Positions 1 to 7,266 are shown, counted from the first letter of the stretch. The stretch is DNA of 11,038 nt from SIG299 sp051880375 (GCA_051880375.1 JBJENV010000080.1:1-11038), one strand, 5' to 3'. Made by a program: numbers and translations. The notes: a model not told the origin generated them from the sequence alone.

Positions 1-893
1 TGACGGTAGATATGGCGCTCGGCTGTTCCACGAACAGTATGCTGCACCTTCCGGCAATCGCACATGAGGTCGGCATTGATTTGAACCTGGATATTGCAAA
101 TGAAATCAGCGCAAAGACGCCGAATCTTTGTCATCTTGCTCCGGCAGGACACACCTACATAGAAGAACTCAACGAGGCAGGCGGTGTGTATGCCGTGATG
201 AACGAACTGAGTAAAAAGAATTTGTTAAATCTTGATTTAATCACAGTAACCGGCAAGACGGTAGGCGAAAACATCAAGAATGTGACCAATAAGAATCCGG
301 AGGTCATTCGTCCGATTGACAATCCATACAGCAAGACCGGCGGTATTGCTGTCTTAAAGGGCAATCTTGCACCGGACAGCGGTGTGGTGAAGCGTTCCGC
401 AGTTGTACCGGAAATGATGAAGCACGAAGGTCCGGCAAGAGTCTTCGACTGTGAGGAGGATGCGATTGCAGCCATTAAGGGCGGCAAAATCGTTGCCGGT
501 GATGTTGTTGTTATCCGCTATGAAGGACCGAAGGGCGGTCCGGGCATGAGAGAAATGCTAAATCCGACCTCCGCCATTGCGGGTATGGGACTTGGTTCGT
601 CGGTTGCCCTGATTACGGACGGACGTTTCTCCGGCGCGTCGAGAGGCGCTTCGATTGGTCATGTATCGCCGGAGGCAGCAGTCGGCGGCCCGATTGCTCT
701 TGTAAAGGAAGGCGATATCATTCGCATTGATATTGACGCAAATACATTGGACGTATTAATCAGTGACGAGGAAATGGAAGCAAGAAGAAAGGAATGGAAA
801 CCAAGAGAGCCGAAGGTAACGACCGGTTATCTGGCACGCTATGCTTCGATGGTGACCTCGGGCAACCGTGGCGCGGTGCTTGAGATTAAGTAG
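1..893 (+). CDS. ilvD: Dihydroxy-acid dehydratase, C-terminal half (5' end outside window)
   Basis: This enzyme dehydrates 2,3-dihydroxy-isovalerate and 2,3-dihydroxy-3-methylvalerate to the 2-keto acids of valine and isoleucine synthesis, in the cytoplasm, using an Fe-S cluster. The reading frame is open from base 3 (T-V-D-M-A-L-G-C-S-T-N), so the ATG at 12 is internal and the gene starts upstream. About 296 residues are present, roughly the second half of a family that is usually about 550-615 residues long. The GCSTN segment carries one of the cluster-ligand cysteines (fragment residue 8). The IlvD/Edd signature ITDGRFSGASRGASIGHVSP lies near fragment residues 204-223. The upstream CDKxxPG signature cannot be seen. 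ilvB starts 48 nt after the stop and is probably co-transcribed. The related Edd dehydratase is unlikely given the ilvB neighbour. Confidence 0.96.
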   Translation, partial: TVDMALGCSTNSMLHLPAIAHEVGIDLNLDIANEISAKTPNLCHLAPAGHTYIEELNEAGGVYAVMNELSKKNLLNLDLITVTGKTVGENIKNVTNKNPEVIRPIDNPYSKTGGIAVLKGNLAPDSGVVKRSAVVPEMMKHEGPARVFDCEEDAIAAIKGGKIVAGDVVVIRYEGPKGGPGMREMLNPTSAIAGMGLGSSVALITDGRFSGASRGASIGHVSPEAAVGGPIALVKEGDIIRIDIDANTLDVLISDEEMEARRKEWKPREPKVTTGYLARYASMVTSGNRGAVLEIK

Positions 894-941
894 GACTCTT
901 TGAAAAGCAGAGTAATAAATATAACAGTAACGAGGTGGACT

Positions 942-2618
942 ATGAAATTAAACGGTTCTGAAATATTAGTAGAATGTCTGAAAGAGCAGGGCGTAGATAC
1001 CGTGTTCGGCTATCCGGGCGGTGCGGTTTTAAATATTTACGATGCGCTCTATAAGCATCAGACGGAAATCAGACATATTTTGACTTCCCACGAGCAGGGA
1101 GCGGCACATGCGGCAGACGGTTATGCGCGTGCGACCGGTAAGGTTGGTGTCTGCATCGCAACGAGCGGTCCGGGAGCAACCAACTTAGTCACCGGCATTG
1201 CAACGGCATACATGGATTCTGTACCGATGGTAGCAATTACCGGTAACGTAACGGTTCCGTTACTTGGAAAGGATTCCTTCCAGGAGGTGGATATTGCGGG
1301 CATTACGATGCCGATTACAAAGCACAACTTTATTGTAAAGGATGTCACAAAGCTTGCAGACACAATCCGTCGTGCTTTCCTGATTGCAAAAAGCGGACGT
1401 CCGGGTCCGGTGCTGATTGATATTACAAAGGATGTGACCGCTGCGACGACCGAATATACACCACAGGTTCCGCCGGAGGTGGCGCGCTCCTGCGAGCAGA
1501 TCAGTGAAGAGGCACTGCGCCTGGCAGCTGCTTTAATCAACGCTTCCGAAAAACCGATGATTTTTGTCGGCGGCGGTGCGGTGATTTCCGAGGCATCCGC
1601 GGAATTAAAAGAACTGGTAGAAAAGATGGATACTCCGATTTGCGATTCCTTAATGGGGAAGGGAGCATTCGACGGCGAAGACCCTCATTATACCGGAATG
1701 CTCGGTATGCACGGAACCAAAGCTTCCAACTTTGCGGTAACGGAGTGCGATTTGTTAGTAGCTGTCGGTGTACGCTTCAGCGATCGTGTCATCGGAAACG
1801 CAAAGCGGTTTGCCCCGAATGCGAAGGTACTGCATATTGATATCGATCCGGCGGAAATCAATAAAAACATTATTTCCTATGCATCCGTAATCGGAGATGT
1901 CAAGGAAGTACTTACCCGTCTGAATCCGATGGTAAACAGGACGCAGCATAAGGAATGGATGGCTTATGTTGCGGAGTTAAAAGAGAAGTATCCGTTAAGC
2001 TATCATAAGGAAAAGCTGACCGGACCGTATATTTTGGAAACCCTGTATAAAGTAACCGAGGGAAATGCCGTTGTGGCAACCGAGGTCGGACAGCATCAGA
2101 TGTGGGCGGCGCAGTACTATAAGTACAAGGAACCGAGAACCCTGCTTACTTCGGGCGGTCTCGGAACGATGGGCTATGGACTTGGTGCCTGCATCGGAGC
2201 CAAGGTGGCGCGTCCGGATAAGGTTGTGGTAAATATTGCAGGTGACGGCTGCTTCCGCATGAATATGAACGAAATTGCTACGGCAACAAGATACAACATT
2301 CCGATTATCCAGATGGTATTCAACAATCACGTACTCGGAATGGTGCGCCAGTGGCAGGCACTGTTTTACGGACAGAGATATTCCTACACGACGTTAAACG
2401 ACTGCGTCGATTTTGCAAAGCTTGCGGAGGCGATGGGAGCCAAGGCATACCGCGTCACAAAAAAGGAAGAGGTAGAACCGGTGCTGCGAGAGGCAATCGC
2501 GCTTAATATTCCGGTCGTTATCGACTTCCAGATTGAAAGCGACGACAAGGTATGGCCGATGGTAGCGCCGGGCGCAGCGATTGAAGAGGCGTTTACGGAG
2601 GAAGATTTGGAAAAGTAA
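942..2618 (+). CDS. ilvB: Acetolactate synthase, large (catalytic) subunit
   Basis: This ThDP- and FAD-dependent enzyme condenses two pyruvates to acetolactate, or pyruvate with 2-ketobutyrate to acetohydroxybutyrate, the first common step of valine, leucine and isoleucine synthesis. It has 558 residues, the normal length. The N-terminal pyrimidine-binding domain holds FGYPGGAVLNIYDALY (residues 22-37) and the catalytic Glu51 in SHEQGAAHAADGYARATG. The FAD/regulatory segment GKDSFQEVDIAG lies at 109-120. The C-terminal ThDP-Mg motif runs from GDG at 434-436 to NN at 461-462. The ATG at 942 is chosen because GAGG (932-935) sits 6 nt upstream; the in-frame TTG at 900 has no Shine-Dalgarno and would add 14 residues unlike the family. 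The catabolic AlsS form is less likely next to ilvD. No ilvN regulatory subunit follows; a terminator does. Confidence 0.95.
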   Translation: MKLNGSEILVECLKEQGVDTVFGYPGGAVLNIYDALYKHQTEIRHILTSHEQGAAHAADGYARATGKVGVCIATSGPGATNLVTGIATAYMDSVPMVAITGNVTVPLLGKDSFQEVDIAGITMPITKHNFIVKDVTKLADTIRRAFLIAKSGRPGPVLIDITKDVTAATTEYTPQVPPEVARSCEQISEEALRLAAALINASEKPMIFVGGGAVISEASAELKELVEKMDTPICDSLMGKGAFDGEDPHYTGMLGMHGTKASNFAVTECDLLVAVGVRFSDRVIGNAKRFAPNAKVLHIDIDPAEINKNIISYASVIGDVKEVLTRLNPMVNRTQHKEWMAYVAELKEKYPLSYHKEKLTGPYILETLYKVTEGNAVVATEVGQHQMWAAQYYKYKEPRTLLTSGGLGTMGYGLGACIGAKVARPDKVVVNIAGDGCFRMNMNEIATATRYNIPIIQMVFNNHVLGMVRQWQALFYGQRYSYTTLNDCVDFAKLAEAMGAKAYRVTKKEEVEPVLREAIALNIPVVIDFQIESDDKVWPMVAPGAAIEEAFTEEDLEK

Positions 2619-2633
2619 ATATAAGATGACAGT

Positions 2634-2681
2634 CAGCCTGCCTTCTGCTGCTTTGGTAGTGAGGCAGGCTGCTTTTTGTTG
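2634..2681 (+). terminator. Intrinsic terminator after ilvB
   Basis: A perfect 10-bp stem pairs CAGCCTGCCT (2634-2643) with AGGCAGGCTG (2662-2671), with an 18-nt loop, followed by the T-rich tract CTTTTTGTTG. It begins 15 nt after the ilvB stop and separates the ilv genes from the two-component operon. Confidence 0.88.
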
Positions 2682-2732
2682 AAAAATATTAAAAAAGCGG
2701 AAAACGTAAACAAAACTTTAACATTTGCGTGT

Positions 2733-2738
2733 TAGAAT
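2733..2738 (+). promoter_or_regulatory. Possible -10 element of the two-component operon
   Basis: TAGAAT lies 28 nt before the response regulator ATG, in the AT-rich gap after the ilvB terminator. I see no convincing -35 at 16-18 nt; the nearest match, TAAACA at 2707-2712, is 20 nt away. A weak or activator-dependent promoter would fit, but this is tentative. Confidence 0.3.
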
Positions 2739-2765
2739 AAATTGAAATGCAAAGGAGGTACATTC

Positions 2766-3437
2766 ATGTTTCAAATATTAGTTGTAGAAGATGACAGAGA
2801 TTTGAACAGAGCGGTGTGTTCTTTTCTGAATCAAAGCGGCTATGAGGCAACCGGATGCCTGAATGCAGAGGATGCCTATGATGCTATGTATGATAAGATG
2901 TTTGATTTAATTGTATCCGACATTATGATGCCGGGTGTAGATGGCTTTGAATTTGCTAAAACTGTTCGTTCACTGAATGAGGATATTCCGATTCTGTTTA
3001 TGACGGCACGTGATGATTTCGCATCGAAACAGCGTGGCTACCGTATTGGCATCGACGATTATATGGTAAAACCCGTCGATCTTGACGAACTGTTTTTGCG
3101 TATCGGTGCGCTGCTTCGCCGTTCCAAAATCGCATCCAGCCGCAGGCTTGAGGTTGGCAATTTTACGATGGATGCCGATGAGCATACCGCCTATCTGAAT
3201 GACGAGGAAATCCAGCTCACAATGCGTGAGTTCAATTTGTTATACAAACTCTTATCATATCCAAAGAAAACCTTTACCCGTCAACAGTTGATGGACGAAT
3301 TTTGGGATGCGGATACCCCTTCCGGCCCCCGGACAGTTGATGTGTATATGACAAAGCTGCGTGGTAAACTCGGCGACTGTGATTCTTTTGAAATCGTAAC
3401 CGTTCACGGATTAGGATACAAGGCGGTACTAAAATGA
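2766..3437 (+). CDS. OmpR/PhoB-family response regulator
   Basis: This is a cytoplasmic DNA-binding regulator of 223 residues, typical for the family. The receiver domain (about 3-115) has the acidic pair Asp9/Asp10, phospho-acceptor Asp52 in VSDIMMPGVDG, Thr80 and Lys102 followed by Pro103, so it should be phosphorylatable. The C-terminal winged-helix DNA-binding domain (about 128-222) contains the usual LTMREFNLLYKLL, the recognition region PRTVDVYMTKLRGKL and the closing VHGLGYKA. The ATG at 2766 is chosen because AAAGGAGG (2751-2758) lies 7 nt upstream; the TTG at 2742 lies before that site. The stop overlaps the kinase start by 4 nt (ATGA), so the two are translationally coupled partners. 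The target genes cannot be read from the sequence; autoregulation and control of the two downstream membrane genes is an inference. Confidence 0.93.
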   Translation: MFQILVVEDDRDLNRAVCSFLNQSGYEATGCLNAEDAYDAMYDKMFDLIVSDIMMPGVDGFEFAKTVRSLNEDIPILFMTARDDFASKQRGYRIGIDDYMVKPVDLDELFLRIGALLRRSKIASSRRLEVGNFTMDADEHTAYLNDEEIQLTMREFNLLYKLLSYPKKTFTRQQLMDEFWDADTPSGPRTVDVYMTKLRGKLGDCDSFEIVTVHGLGYKAVLK

Positions 3438-4483
3438 AGTTATTGAAGGAGATATACACTTATATTGTTACCTTTATCATTTATTTTTTGTTGTGTGCGT
3501 TTGTAATCACGATTTCCTTTCTTATATTTTTTCGGAATTTTGGAGAGATACAGGAAATGCAGGTCCGTTTTGCAGCAGTTGCGACATTTTTAAATGTGTT
3601 GTTTTTGACTCTGCTCTTTACGATTGGAGCTGCCATTCGCCGCAGATTCACGGTAGACCGTCCGGTAAGGGAGATACAAAAGGTACTTGACCGGTTAACG
3701 AACGGTGATTACAGTGCGAGGATATCCGAATCCTTCATTGCGGGAAAATACAGCAAATTCGGTGAAATTGCAGAGAGTATCAATGATCTTGCCAAGGAGC
3801 TTTCCGGTGTAGAAACCTTACGTACTGACTTCATTTCCAATGTGTCGCATGAACTCAAGACACCGCTTGCCGTTATGCAGAACTATGGAACGATGCTCCA
3901 GCAACCGGAATTAAGCGAAGAAAAGCGGATGGAATACGCAAAGTCCATTAGTGACGCCAGCCGCAGACTGGCGCATTTAATCACAAACATTTTGAAACTG
4001 AATAAGCTGGAAAACCAGCAGATATTTCCTGATATGAAGGAATACGACCTTAGCGAGCAGATTGTGGAATGTCTTTTGCAGTTTGAAAATGTGTGGGAGA
4101 AGAAGAACATTGATATTGACACCGATATACCTGCCGGAGTCAGTATTTGTGCAGATGCCGAGCTGCTTACTCTTGTCTGGAACAACCTGCTGTCCAATGC
4201 CTTCAAGTTTACTGAAGACGGAGGTACTGTAGGGGTACAGCTTATTGCTGACGAACAGTATGTAATTGTAAAGGTTTCCGATAGCGGCTGTGGAATGAAA
4301 CCGGAGGTGGGCGCCCGTATTTTTGATAAATTCTATCAAGGCGATACTTCACATTCAACACAAGGTAACGGACTCGGTCTTGCCCTTGTAAAGCGGGTTG
4401 TGGATATTATGCAAGGTGAAATCGGTGTAGAAAGCGTTTACGGACAAGGCAGCATCTTCACCGTAAAAGTACGGAGGTTCTGA
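3434..4483 (+). CDS. Sensor histidine kinase with a minimal extracellular loop
   Basis: This 349-residue membrane kinase is the partner of the upstream regulator. Two N-terminal membrane helices (about 9-33 and 46-67) flank an extracellular stretch of only about a dozen residues. A HAMP-like linker (about 68-123, with RPVREIQKVLDRLTNGDYSA) follows. The HisKA domain contains FISNVSHELKTPL with phospho-acceptor His139. The HATPase_c domain shows the N box (WNNLLSNAFKF, Asn251/Asn255), G1 box (DSGCGM, 283-288), F box (IFDKFYQGD, 296-304) and G2 box (GNGLGLALV, 311-319). All catalytic boxes are intact. The tiny loop leaves no room for a ligand-binding sensor domain, so it may sense the membrane or a membrane partner, for which the next gene is a candidate (inference). 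The start is fixed by the ATGA overlap with the regulator stop. Confidence 0.93.
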   Translation: MKLLKEIYTYIVTFIIYFLLCAFVITISFLIFFRNFGEIQEMQVRFAAVATFLNVLFLTLLFTIGAAIRRRFTVDRPVREIQKVLDRLTNGDYSARISESFIAGKYSKFGEIAESINDLAKELSGVETLRTDFISNVSHELKTPLAVMQNYGTMLQQPELSEEKRMEYAKSISDASRRLAHLITNILKLNKLENQQIFPDMKEYDLSEQIVECLLQFENVWEKKNIDIDTDIPAGVSICADAELLTLVWNNLLSNAFKFTEDGGTVGVQLIADEQYVIVKVSDSGCGMKPEVGARIFDKFYQGDTSHSTQGNGLGLALVKRVVDIMQGEIGVESVYGQGSIFTVKVRRF

Positions 4484-4484
4484 T

Positions 4485-5390
4485 ATGATAAATTGGAAGA
4501 AAAACGGGAAAAAACTGCTTTTCCCGCCGATATGGCTGATGCTTCTGTTAGCTGTTATCAGTACCATTGCGTTAGTTGCTGTTTTTAAAAATAACTGGGA
4601 TACTTCTCCTGCTGCCTACGTAATATATATCGTGTCATTTTACTCACTTTCTGTAATTTGTGCATCCTGCGTTATGACATTTCCGGGTTATTATCGGAAG
4701 ATAAAACAGAAGATTTACGAAAATAAATTCGGGAACAAATACATGAATGATGCAGCATATAGGACGCACCTTTCCCTTTATGTGTCGCTTGGTATTAATC
4801 TTGTGTATGTAGCAATCAATTTGTTTACCGGCATTTGGTATCATTCGGTGTGGTCCATCACCCTTGCAGCTTACTACAGTATTCTAGCGGTGATGCGCTT
4901 TTTGCTGCTCTGGTTTGTTGACCGGGTGGGTATCGGAAAGAACCGTGTGAAAGAGCTTAGGCGTTCAAGACTTTGCGGCATTATTCTTATGACGGTAAAC
5001 CTTGCACTTTCCGGTGTTGTGATTTTAGTAATCGTTCAAAATAAGGGATTTGAATATCACGGTATGCTGATTTATGTAATGGCAATGTACGCTTTTTATG
5101 TTACTACCCATTCGATTATCAATATCTTTAAGTACCGCAAGTATAACAGTCCGGTTATGTCAACGGCAAAATTAATCAGTCTGGCGGCGGCTCTCGTATC
5201 TATGCTGTCACTTGAAACTGCTATGCTTTCTCAGTTTGGTGATCAAAATACAACACCTCATTTCAATCAGATTATGGTTGGGGCAACCGGCGCAGGAGTG
5301 TGTGCGATTGTGGTAACGATGTCTGTTTATATCATCGTCCGCACAAACAAGGAATTAGAAAAGATGCGTGTTAATAATTCTCAAACATAA
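4485..5390 (+). CDS. Eight-helix integral membrane protein of unknown function
   Basis: I do not recognise the family. The 301-residue protein has about eight hydrophobic segments (near 11-34, 43-66, 95-117, 122-146, 163-184, 193-214, 228-250 and 261-286). A basic loop at 70-86 (YRKIKQKIYENKFGNKY) and a basic cluster at 147-162 suggest cytoplasmic loops, and the charged C-terminal tail (287-301) is probably cytoplasmic too. No ATP-binding, protease or transporter motif is seen. It starts 1 nt after the kinase stop, with GGAGG at 4473-4477 inside the kinase 3' end, 7 nt before the ATG, so it belongs to the same transcript. It could be an accessory sensor or modulator for the short-loop kinase, or the target the system controls; both are inferences from position only. 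Confidence 0.85.
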   Translation: MINWKKNGKKLLFPPIWLMLLLAVISTIALVAVFKNNWDTSPAAYVIYIVSFYSLSVICASCVMTFPGYYRKIKQKIYENKFGNKYMNDAAYRTHLSLYVSLGINLVYVAINLFTGIWYHSVWSITLAAYYSILAVMRFLLLWFVDRVGIGKNRVKELRRSRLCGIILMTVNLALSGVVILVIVQNKGFEYHGMLIYVMAMYAFYVTTHSIINIFKYRKYNSPVMSTAKLISLAAALVSMLSLETAMLSQFGDQNTTPHFNQIMVGATGAGVCAIVVTMSVYIIVRTNKELEKMRVNNSQT

Positions 5391-5455
5391 CTTTATCACT
5401 ATATAAACAAACAGGTTGTATGATAAATGCAAAATTAAGAAGGAGTAAGAACAAA

Positions 5456-5830
5456 ATGGAAAATCAGGAGAAAGAAAAATTCAGTTATACCTATTCTGCC
5501 AAAGAGCAGGAGGAAGTCAATAAGATTCGAAAAAAGTATGTAGCGACGGAAGATAAGATGGAACAGCTTCGCAAGCTGGATGCCGGTGTCAACCAAAAAG
5601 CTACCACTGTATCTATCATCGTGGGCGTTACCGGTGCTTTGATTATGGGCGTCGGAATGTGCTGTGCTATGGTTTGGCAGGGCTTCTGGTTTGTACCGGG
5701 GATTTTTATCGGGCTGATTGGTATGGCGATTCTGGCTATGGCATATCCGATATATCAGAGGGTCATCAAAAAAGAGCGAGAGAAGATTGCGCCTGAAATT
5801 ATTCGTCTGACGGACGAACTGCTGAAATGA
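5456..5830 (+). CDS. Small two-helix membrane protein of unknown function
   Basis: This 124-residue protein has a charged, probably helical N-terminal region (1-48, with repeated Lys/Glu such as KEQEEVNKIRKKYV), two membrane helices (about 51-73 and 78-100) joined by a short loop, and a charged C-terminal helix (103-124, KKEREKIAPEIIRLTDELLK). Both ends are therefore likely cytoplasmic. No catalytic motif is visible. My recollection is that similar small proteins in Clostridia sometimes carry an enzyme name (dihydropteridine reductase) that this composition does not support. The ATG at 5456 is preferred because AAGGAG (5440-5445) lies 10 nt upstream; the ATG at 5420 would add 12 residues and lacks a good site. 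It follows the eight-helix gene by 65 nt and is closed by a terminator, so it is the likely last gene of the two-component operon. Confidence 0.82.
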   Translation: MENQEKEKFSYTYSAKEQEEVNKIRKKYVATEDKMEQLRKLDAGVNQKATTVSIIVGVTGALIMGVGMCCAMVWQGFWFVPGIFIGLIGMAILAMAYPIYQRVIKKEREKIAPEIIRLTDELLK

Positions 5831-5853
5831 AATGGAATCGTTCTCATAAGCAC

Positions 5854-5891
5854 AAGAACTGTTTCGCAGATCGCGATGCAGTTCTTTTTTT
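5854..5891 (+). terminator. Intrinsic terminator of the two-component operon
   Basis: AAGAACTG (5854-5861) pairs with CAGTTCTT (5879-5886). An inner TCGC/GCGA stem (5864-5867 with 5873-5876) caps it, and a run of seven T (5885-5891) follows. It begins 23 nt after the stop of the small membrane protein. Confidence 0.85.
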
Positions 5892-5893
5892 GC

Positions 5894-6060
5894 TGTTTAA
5901 CATTTTAGAAACAAAAAAATATTATTTCGGAAACAGGACCGAATTATTTCTCAAACTGCTGGGCTGCTGAGTATGGCAACAAACTGAATCTTACATATTT
6001 ATTTTGTCGAGAAGGCTCAGAAAGTTTTTATAGAATTTTAATGAGTAAGAAGATCATTAA
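5894..6060. other. AT-rich gap with no recognisable gene
   Basis: Between the terminator at 5891 and the promoter near 6065 I find no gene with a start codon and ribosome binding site. One + strand frame is open from 5909 to a TGA at 6086-6088, about 59 codons, but it has no usable start, no Shine-Dalgarno and no family resemblance I can name. It may be decayed coding DNA or chance. Confidence 0.5.
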
Positions 6061-6085
6061 TAGCTGGCGCTTTTCAGGAAAGACA

Positions 6086-6094
6086 TGATATAAT
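6086..6094 (+). promoter_or_regulatory. Extended -10 promoter upstream of the HMA remnant and ZIP gene
   Basis: TGATATAAT is a perfect extended -10 (TGN followed by TATAAT at 6089-6094). The -35 region is poor (TGGCGC at 6065-6070, 18 nt spacing), which an extended -10 tolerates. Transcription would start near 6100, inside the inverted repeat at 6097-6112, and run through the HMA remnant into the ZIP gene; no terminator intervenes. Confidence 0.65.
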
Positions 6095-6096
6095 AT

Positions 6097-6112
6097 GTTA
6101 GAAAAGGCTAAC
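6097..6112. promoter_or_regulatory. Inverted repeat at the transcription start, candidate metal-regulator operator
   Basis: GTTAG (6097-6101) and CTAAC (6108-6112) form a perfect inverted repeat with a 6-nt spacer, directly after the -10 box and over the expected start point. The half-sites resemble those of DtxR/IdeR/MntR-type operators (TTAGGTTAG...CTAACCTAA). Together with the metal-related downstream genes, this suggests repression by a metal-loaded regulator. The repeat is short and the identification is inferred. Confidence 0.45.
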
Positions 6113-6134
6113 TAATCTTTTTTGGACTTCCTCT

Positions 6135-6275
6135 CATGGCAAGGCGCAGACGGAAATTATTGCGGAAAATCCTGTCGATGAGGAAACTTTGCGGAAAGCA
6201 ATCGAAGAAACAGGTTATACTGTTCAATCCATAAAGACGGAGCCGTATGCGAAAAAAGGGCTGTTTCGTCGATAA
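6135..6275 (+). pseudogene. Truncated heavy-metal-associated (HMA) domain gene, C-terminal remnant
   Basis: The frame read from 6135 (H-G-K-A-Q-T-E-I-I-A-E-N-P-V) continues through EETLRKAIEETGYTVQSIK and ends KKGLFRR-stop at 6273-6275. This matches the second half of an HMA/CopZ-type fold: third strand, second helix with the typical AIEETGYTV, then the last strand. The first half, with the metal-binding GMxCxxC motif, is absent. The frame is blocked by a TAG at 6099-6101 and has no ATG, GTG or TTG start, so it cannot make a normal HMA protein. The intact gene would have been a small copper/metal chaperone or a domain of a metal transporter; it now lies as a remnant between a metal-type promoter and a ZIP transporter. 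Confidence 0.72.
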
Positions 6276-6329
6276 AATTCATAAAGCGAATCAGATAAAA
6301 AGGATAAAGATTTAAGTGAGGTGATTAGA

Positions 6330-7112
6330 ATGCCGACAGAAATTATATTTGGAATTTTGCTCCCGTTCCTTGGGACAGCGATGGGTGCTGCCTGTGTGTT
6401 ATTTATGAGAAAATCTATGGGCGATTTCCTGCAGAGGATTTTGACGGGGTTCGCAGCAGGAGTTATGGTGGCTGCTTCGGTGTGGAGTCTGCTCATCCCG
6501 TCCATGGAGCAGGCGGAGCATATGGGGAAGTGGTCGTTTGTTCCGGCGGTTGTGGGCTTTTGGATGGGAATTTTGTTTTTGCTTTTCCTTGACCATGTGA
6601 TTCCTCATATGCACAGGGGAAGTGAAGAAGCGGAAGGACCAAAAGCAAAACTGCAGACGACGACGATGCTCGTTTTAGCGGTTACGTTACACAATCTTCC
6701 GGAGGGGATGGCGGTAGGCGCGGTTTATGCAGGATATCTTGCCGGGAATGCCAATATCACTGCCATGGGGGCACTGGCGTTAGCTCTCGGAATAGCAATA
6801 CAGAATTTTCCGGAAGGAGCAATTATCTCTATGCCGCTGAAAGCAGAGGGCATGAGTAAGAGAAAAGCCTTTTTGCAAGGAGTGCTTTCCGGAATTGTAG
6901 AGCCGATAGGTGCAGTCATAACGATTTTTGCAGCGGGGATGATTCTTCCTGTTTTGCCGTATCTGCTCAGCTTTGCGGCAGGAGCCATGATTTATGTAGT
7001 AGTGGAAGAATTGGTTCCTGAAATGTCGCAGGGCAGCCATTCCAATATCGGAACAATTTTCTTTGCAGTAGGATTCAGTGTAATGATGATACTTGATGTA
7101 GCGTTGGGGTGA
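6330..7112 (+). CDS. ZIP-family divalent metal transporter (GufA-like)
   Basis: This integral membrane permease of 260 residues probably imports zinc or another divalent metal. It is rich in hydrophobic helices (about eight), as expected for ZIP proteins. The two metal-site motifs are present: HNLPEG at 121-126 in helix IV and QNFPEG at 158-163 in helix V. The HNxPEG plus QNxPEG combination is typical of the bacterial GufA/ZupT side of the family. A short His-containing loop (DHVIPHMHRG, 88-97) precedes helix IV. The ATG at 6330 is preferred because GAGGTG (6318-6323) lies 6 nt upstream; the GTG at 6321 is part of that site. The nearest promoter is the extended -10 at 6086, giving a leader that contains the broken HMA gene. 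The metal specificity cannot be read from the sequence. Confidence 0.92.
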   Translation: MPTEIIFGILLPFLGTAMGAACVLFMRKSMGDFLQRILTGFAAGVMVAASVWSLLIPSMEQAEHMGKWSFVPAVVGFWMGILFLLFLDHVIPHMHRGSEEAEGPKAKLQTTTMLVLAVTLHNLPEGMAVGAVYAGYLAGNANITAMGALALALGIAIQNFPEGAIISMPLKAEGMSKRKAFLQGVLSGIVEPIGAVITIFAAGMILPVLPYLLSFAAGAMIYVVVEELVPEMSQGSHSNIGTIFFAVGFSVMMILDVALG

Positions 7113-7184
7113 AGAACAGAACACGAATGGAAAGGTTCTATTCCAAATGAAGTCGCATAAAATGAAAATACAGCAAATTTCCTA

Positions 7185-7213
7185 TTGACAAATCGGAGGA
7201 TAGGACTTACAAT
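7185..7213 (+). promoter_or_regulatory. Consensus promoter of serC-serA
   Basis: TTGACA (7185-7190) and TACAAT (7208-7213) are separated by 17 nt, an almost perfect sigma-A promoter. Transcription should begin near 7220, leaving a leader of about 130 nt. A second TTGACA at 7221-7226 has only a weak -10 (GTCAAT, 7244-7249). Confidence 0.82.
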
Positions 7214-7266
7214 ATCTTCATTGACAATTTAGCAAGGTAAAGCGTCAATAAGTTATAAAACTATAG

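Noticed and set aside
155..487. Long reading frames on the - strand opposite ilvD and also opposite ilvB, ZIP and serA
   Set aside because: They mirror the codon structure of the + strand genes, lack ribosome binding sites and show no family motifs.
5926..5943. TTCGG...CCGAA inverted repeat resembling the palindrome at 10977
   Set aside because: Only 5 bp per arm with an unrelated spacer; it does not match the TCCGAAACA repeat.
6041..6088. 15-codon ATG reading frame as a possible leader peptide
   Set aside because: It has no Shine-Dalgarno and ends in the -10 box, so it lies upstream of the likely transcription start.
6136..6234. ATG-initiated 32-codon reading frame rich in Arg and Lys
   Set aside because: It is an out-of-frame reading of the HMA remnant, has no ribosome binding site, and its basic composition is a by-product of the frame shift.
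7116..7145. Possible terminator after the ZIP gene (TGGAA/TTCCA and AGAAC/GTTCT pairings)
   Set aside because: The stems are only 5 bp, mutually exclusive, and not followed by a T tract.
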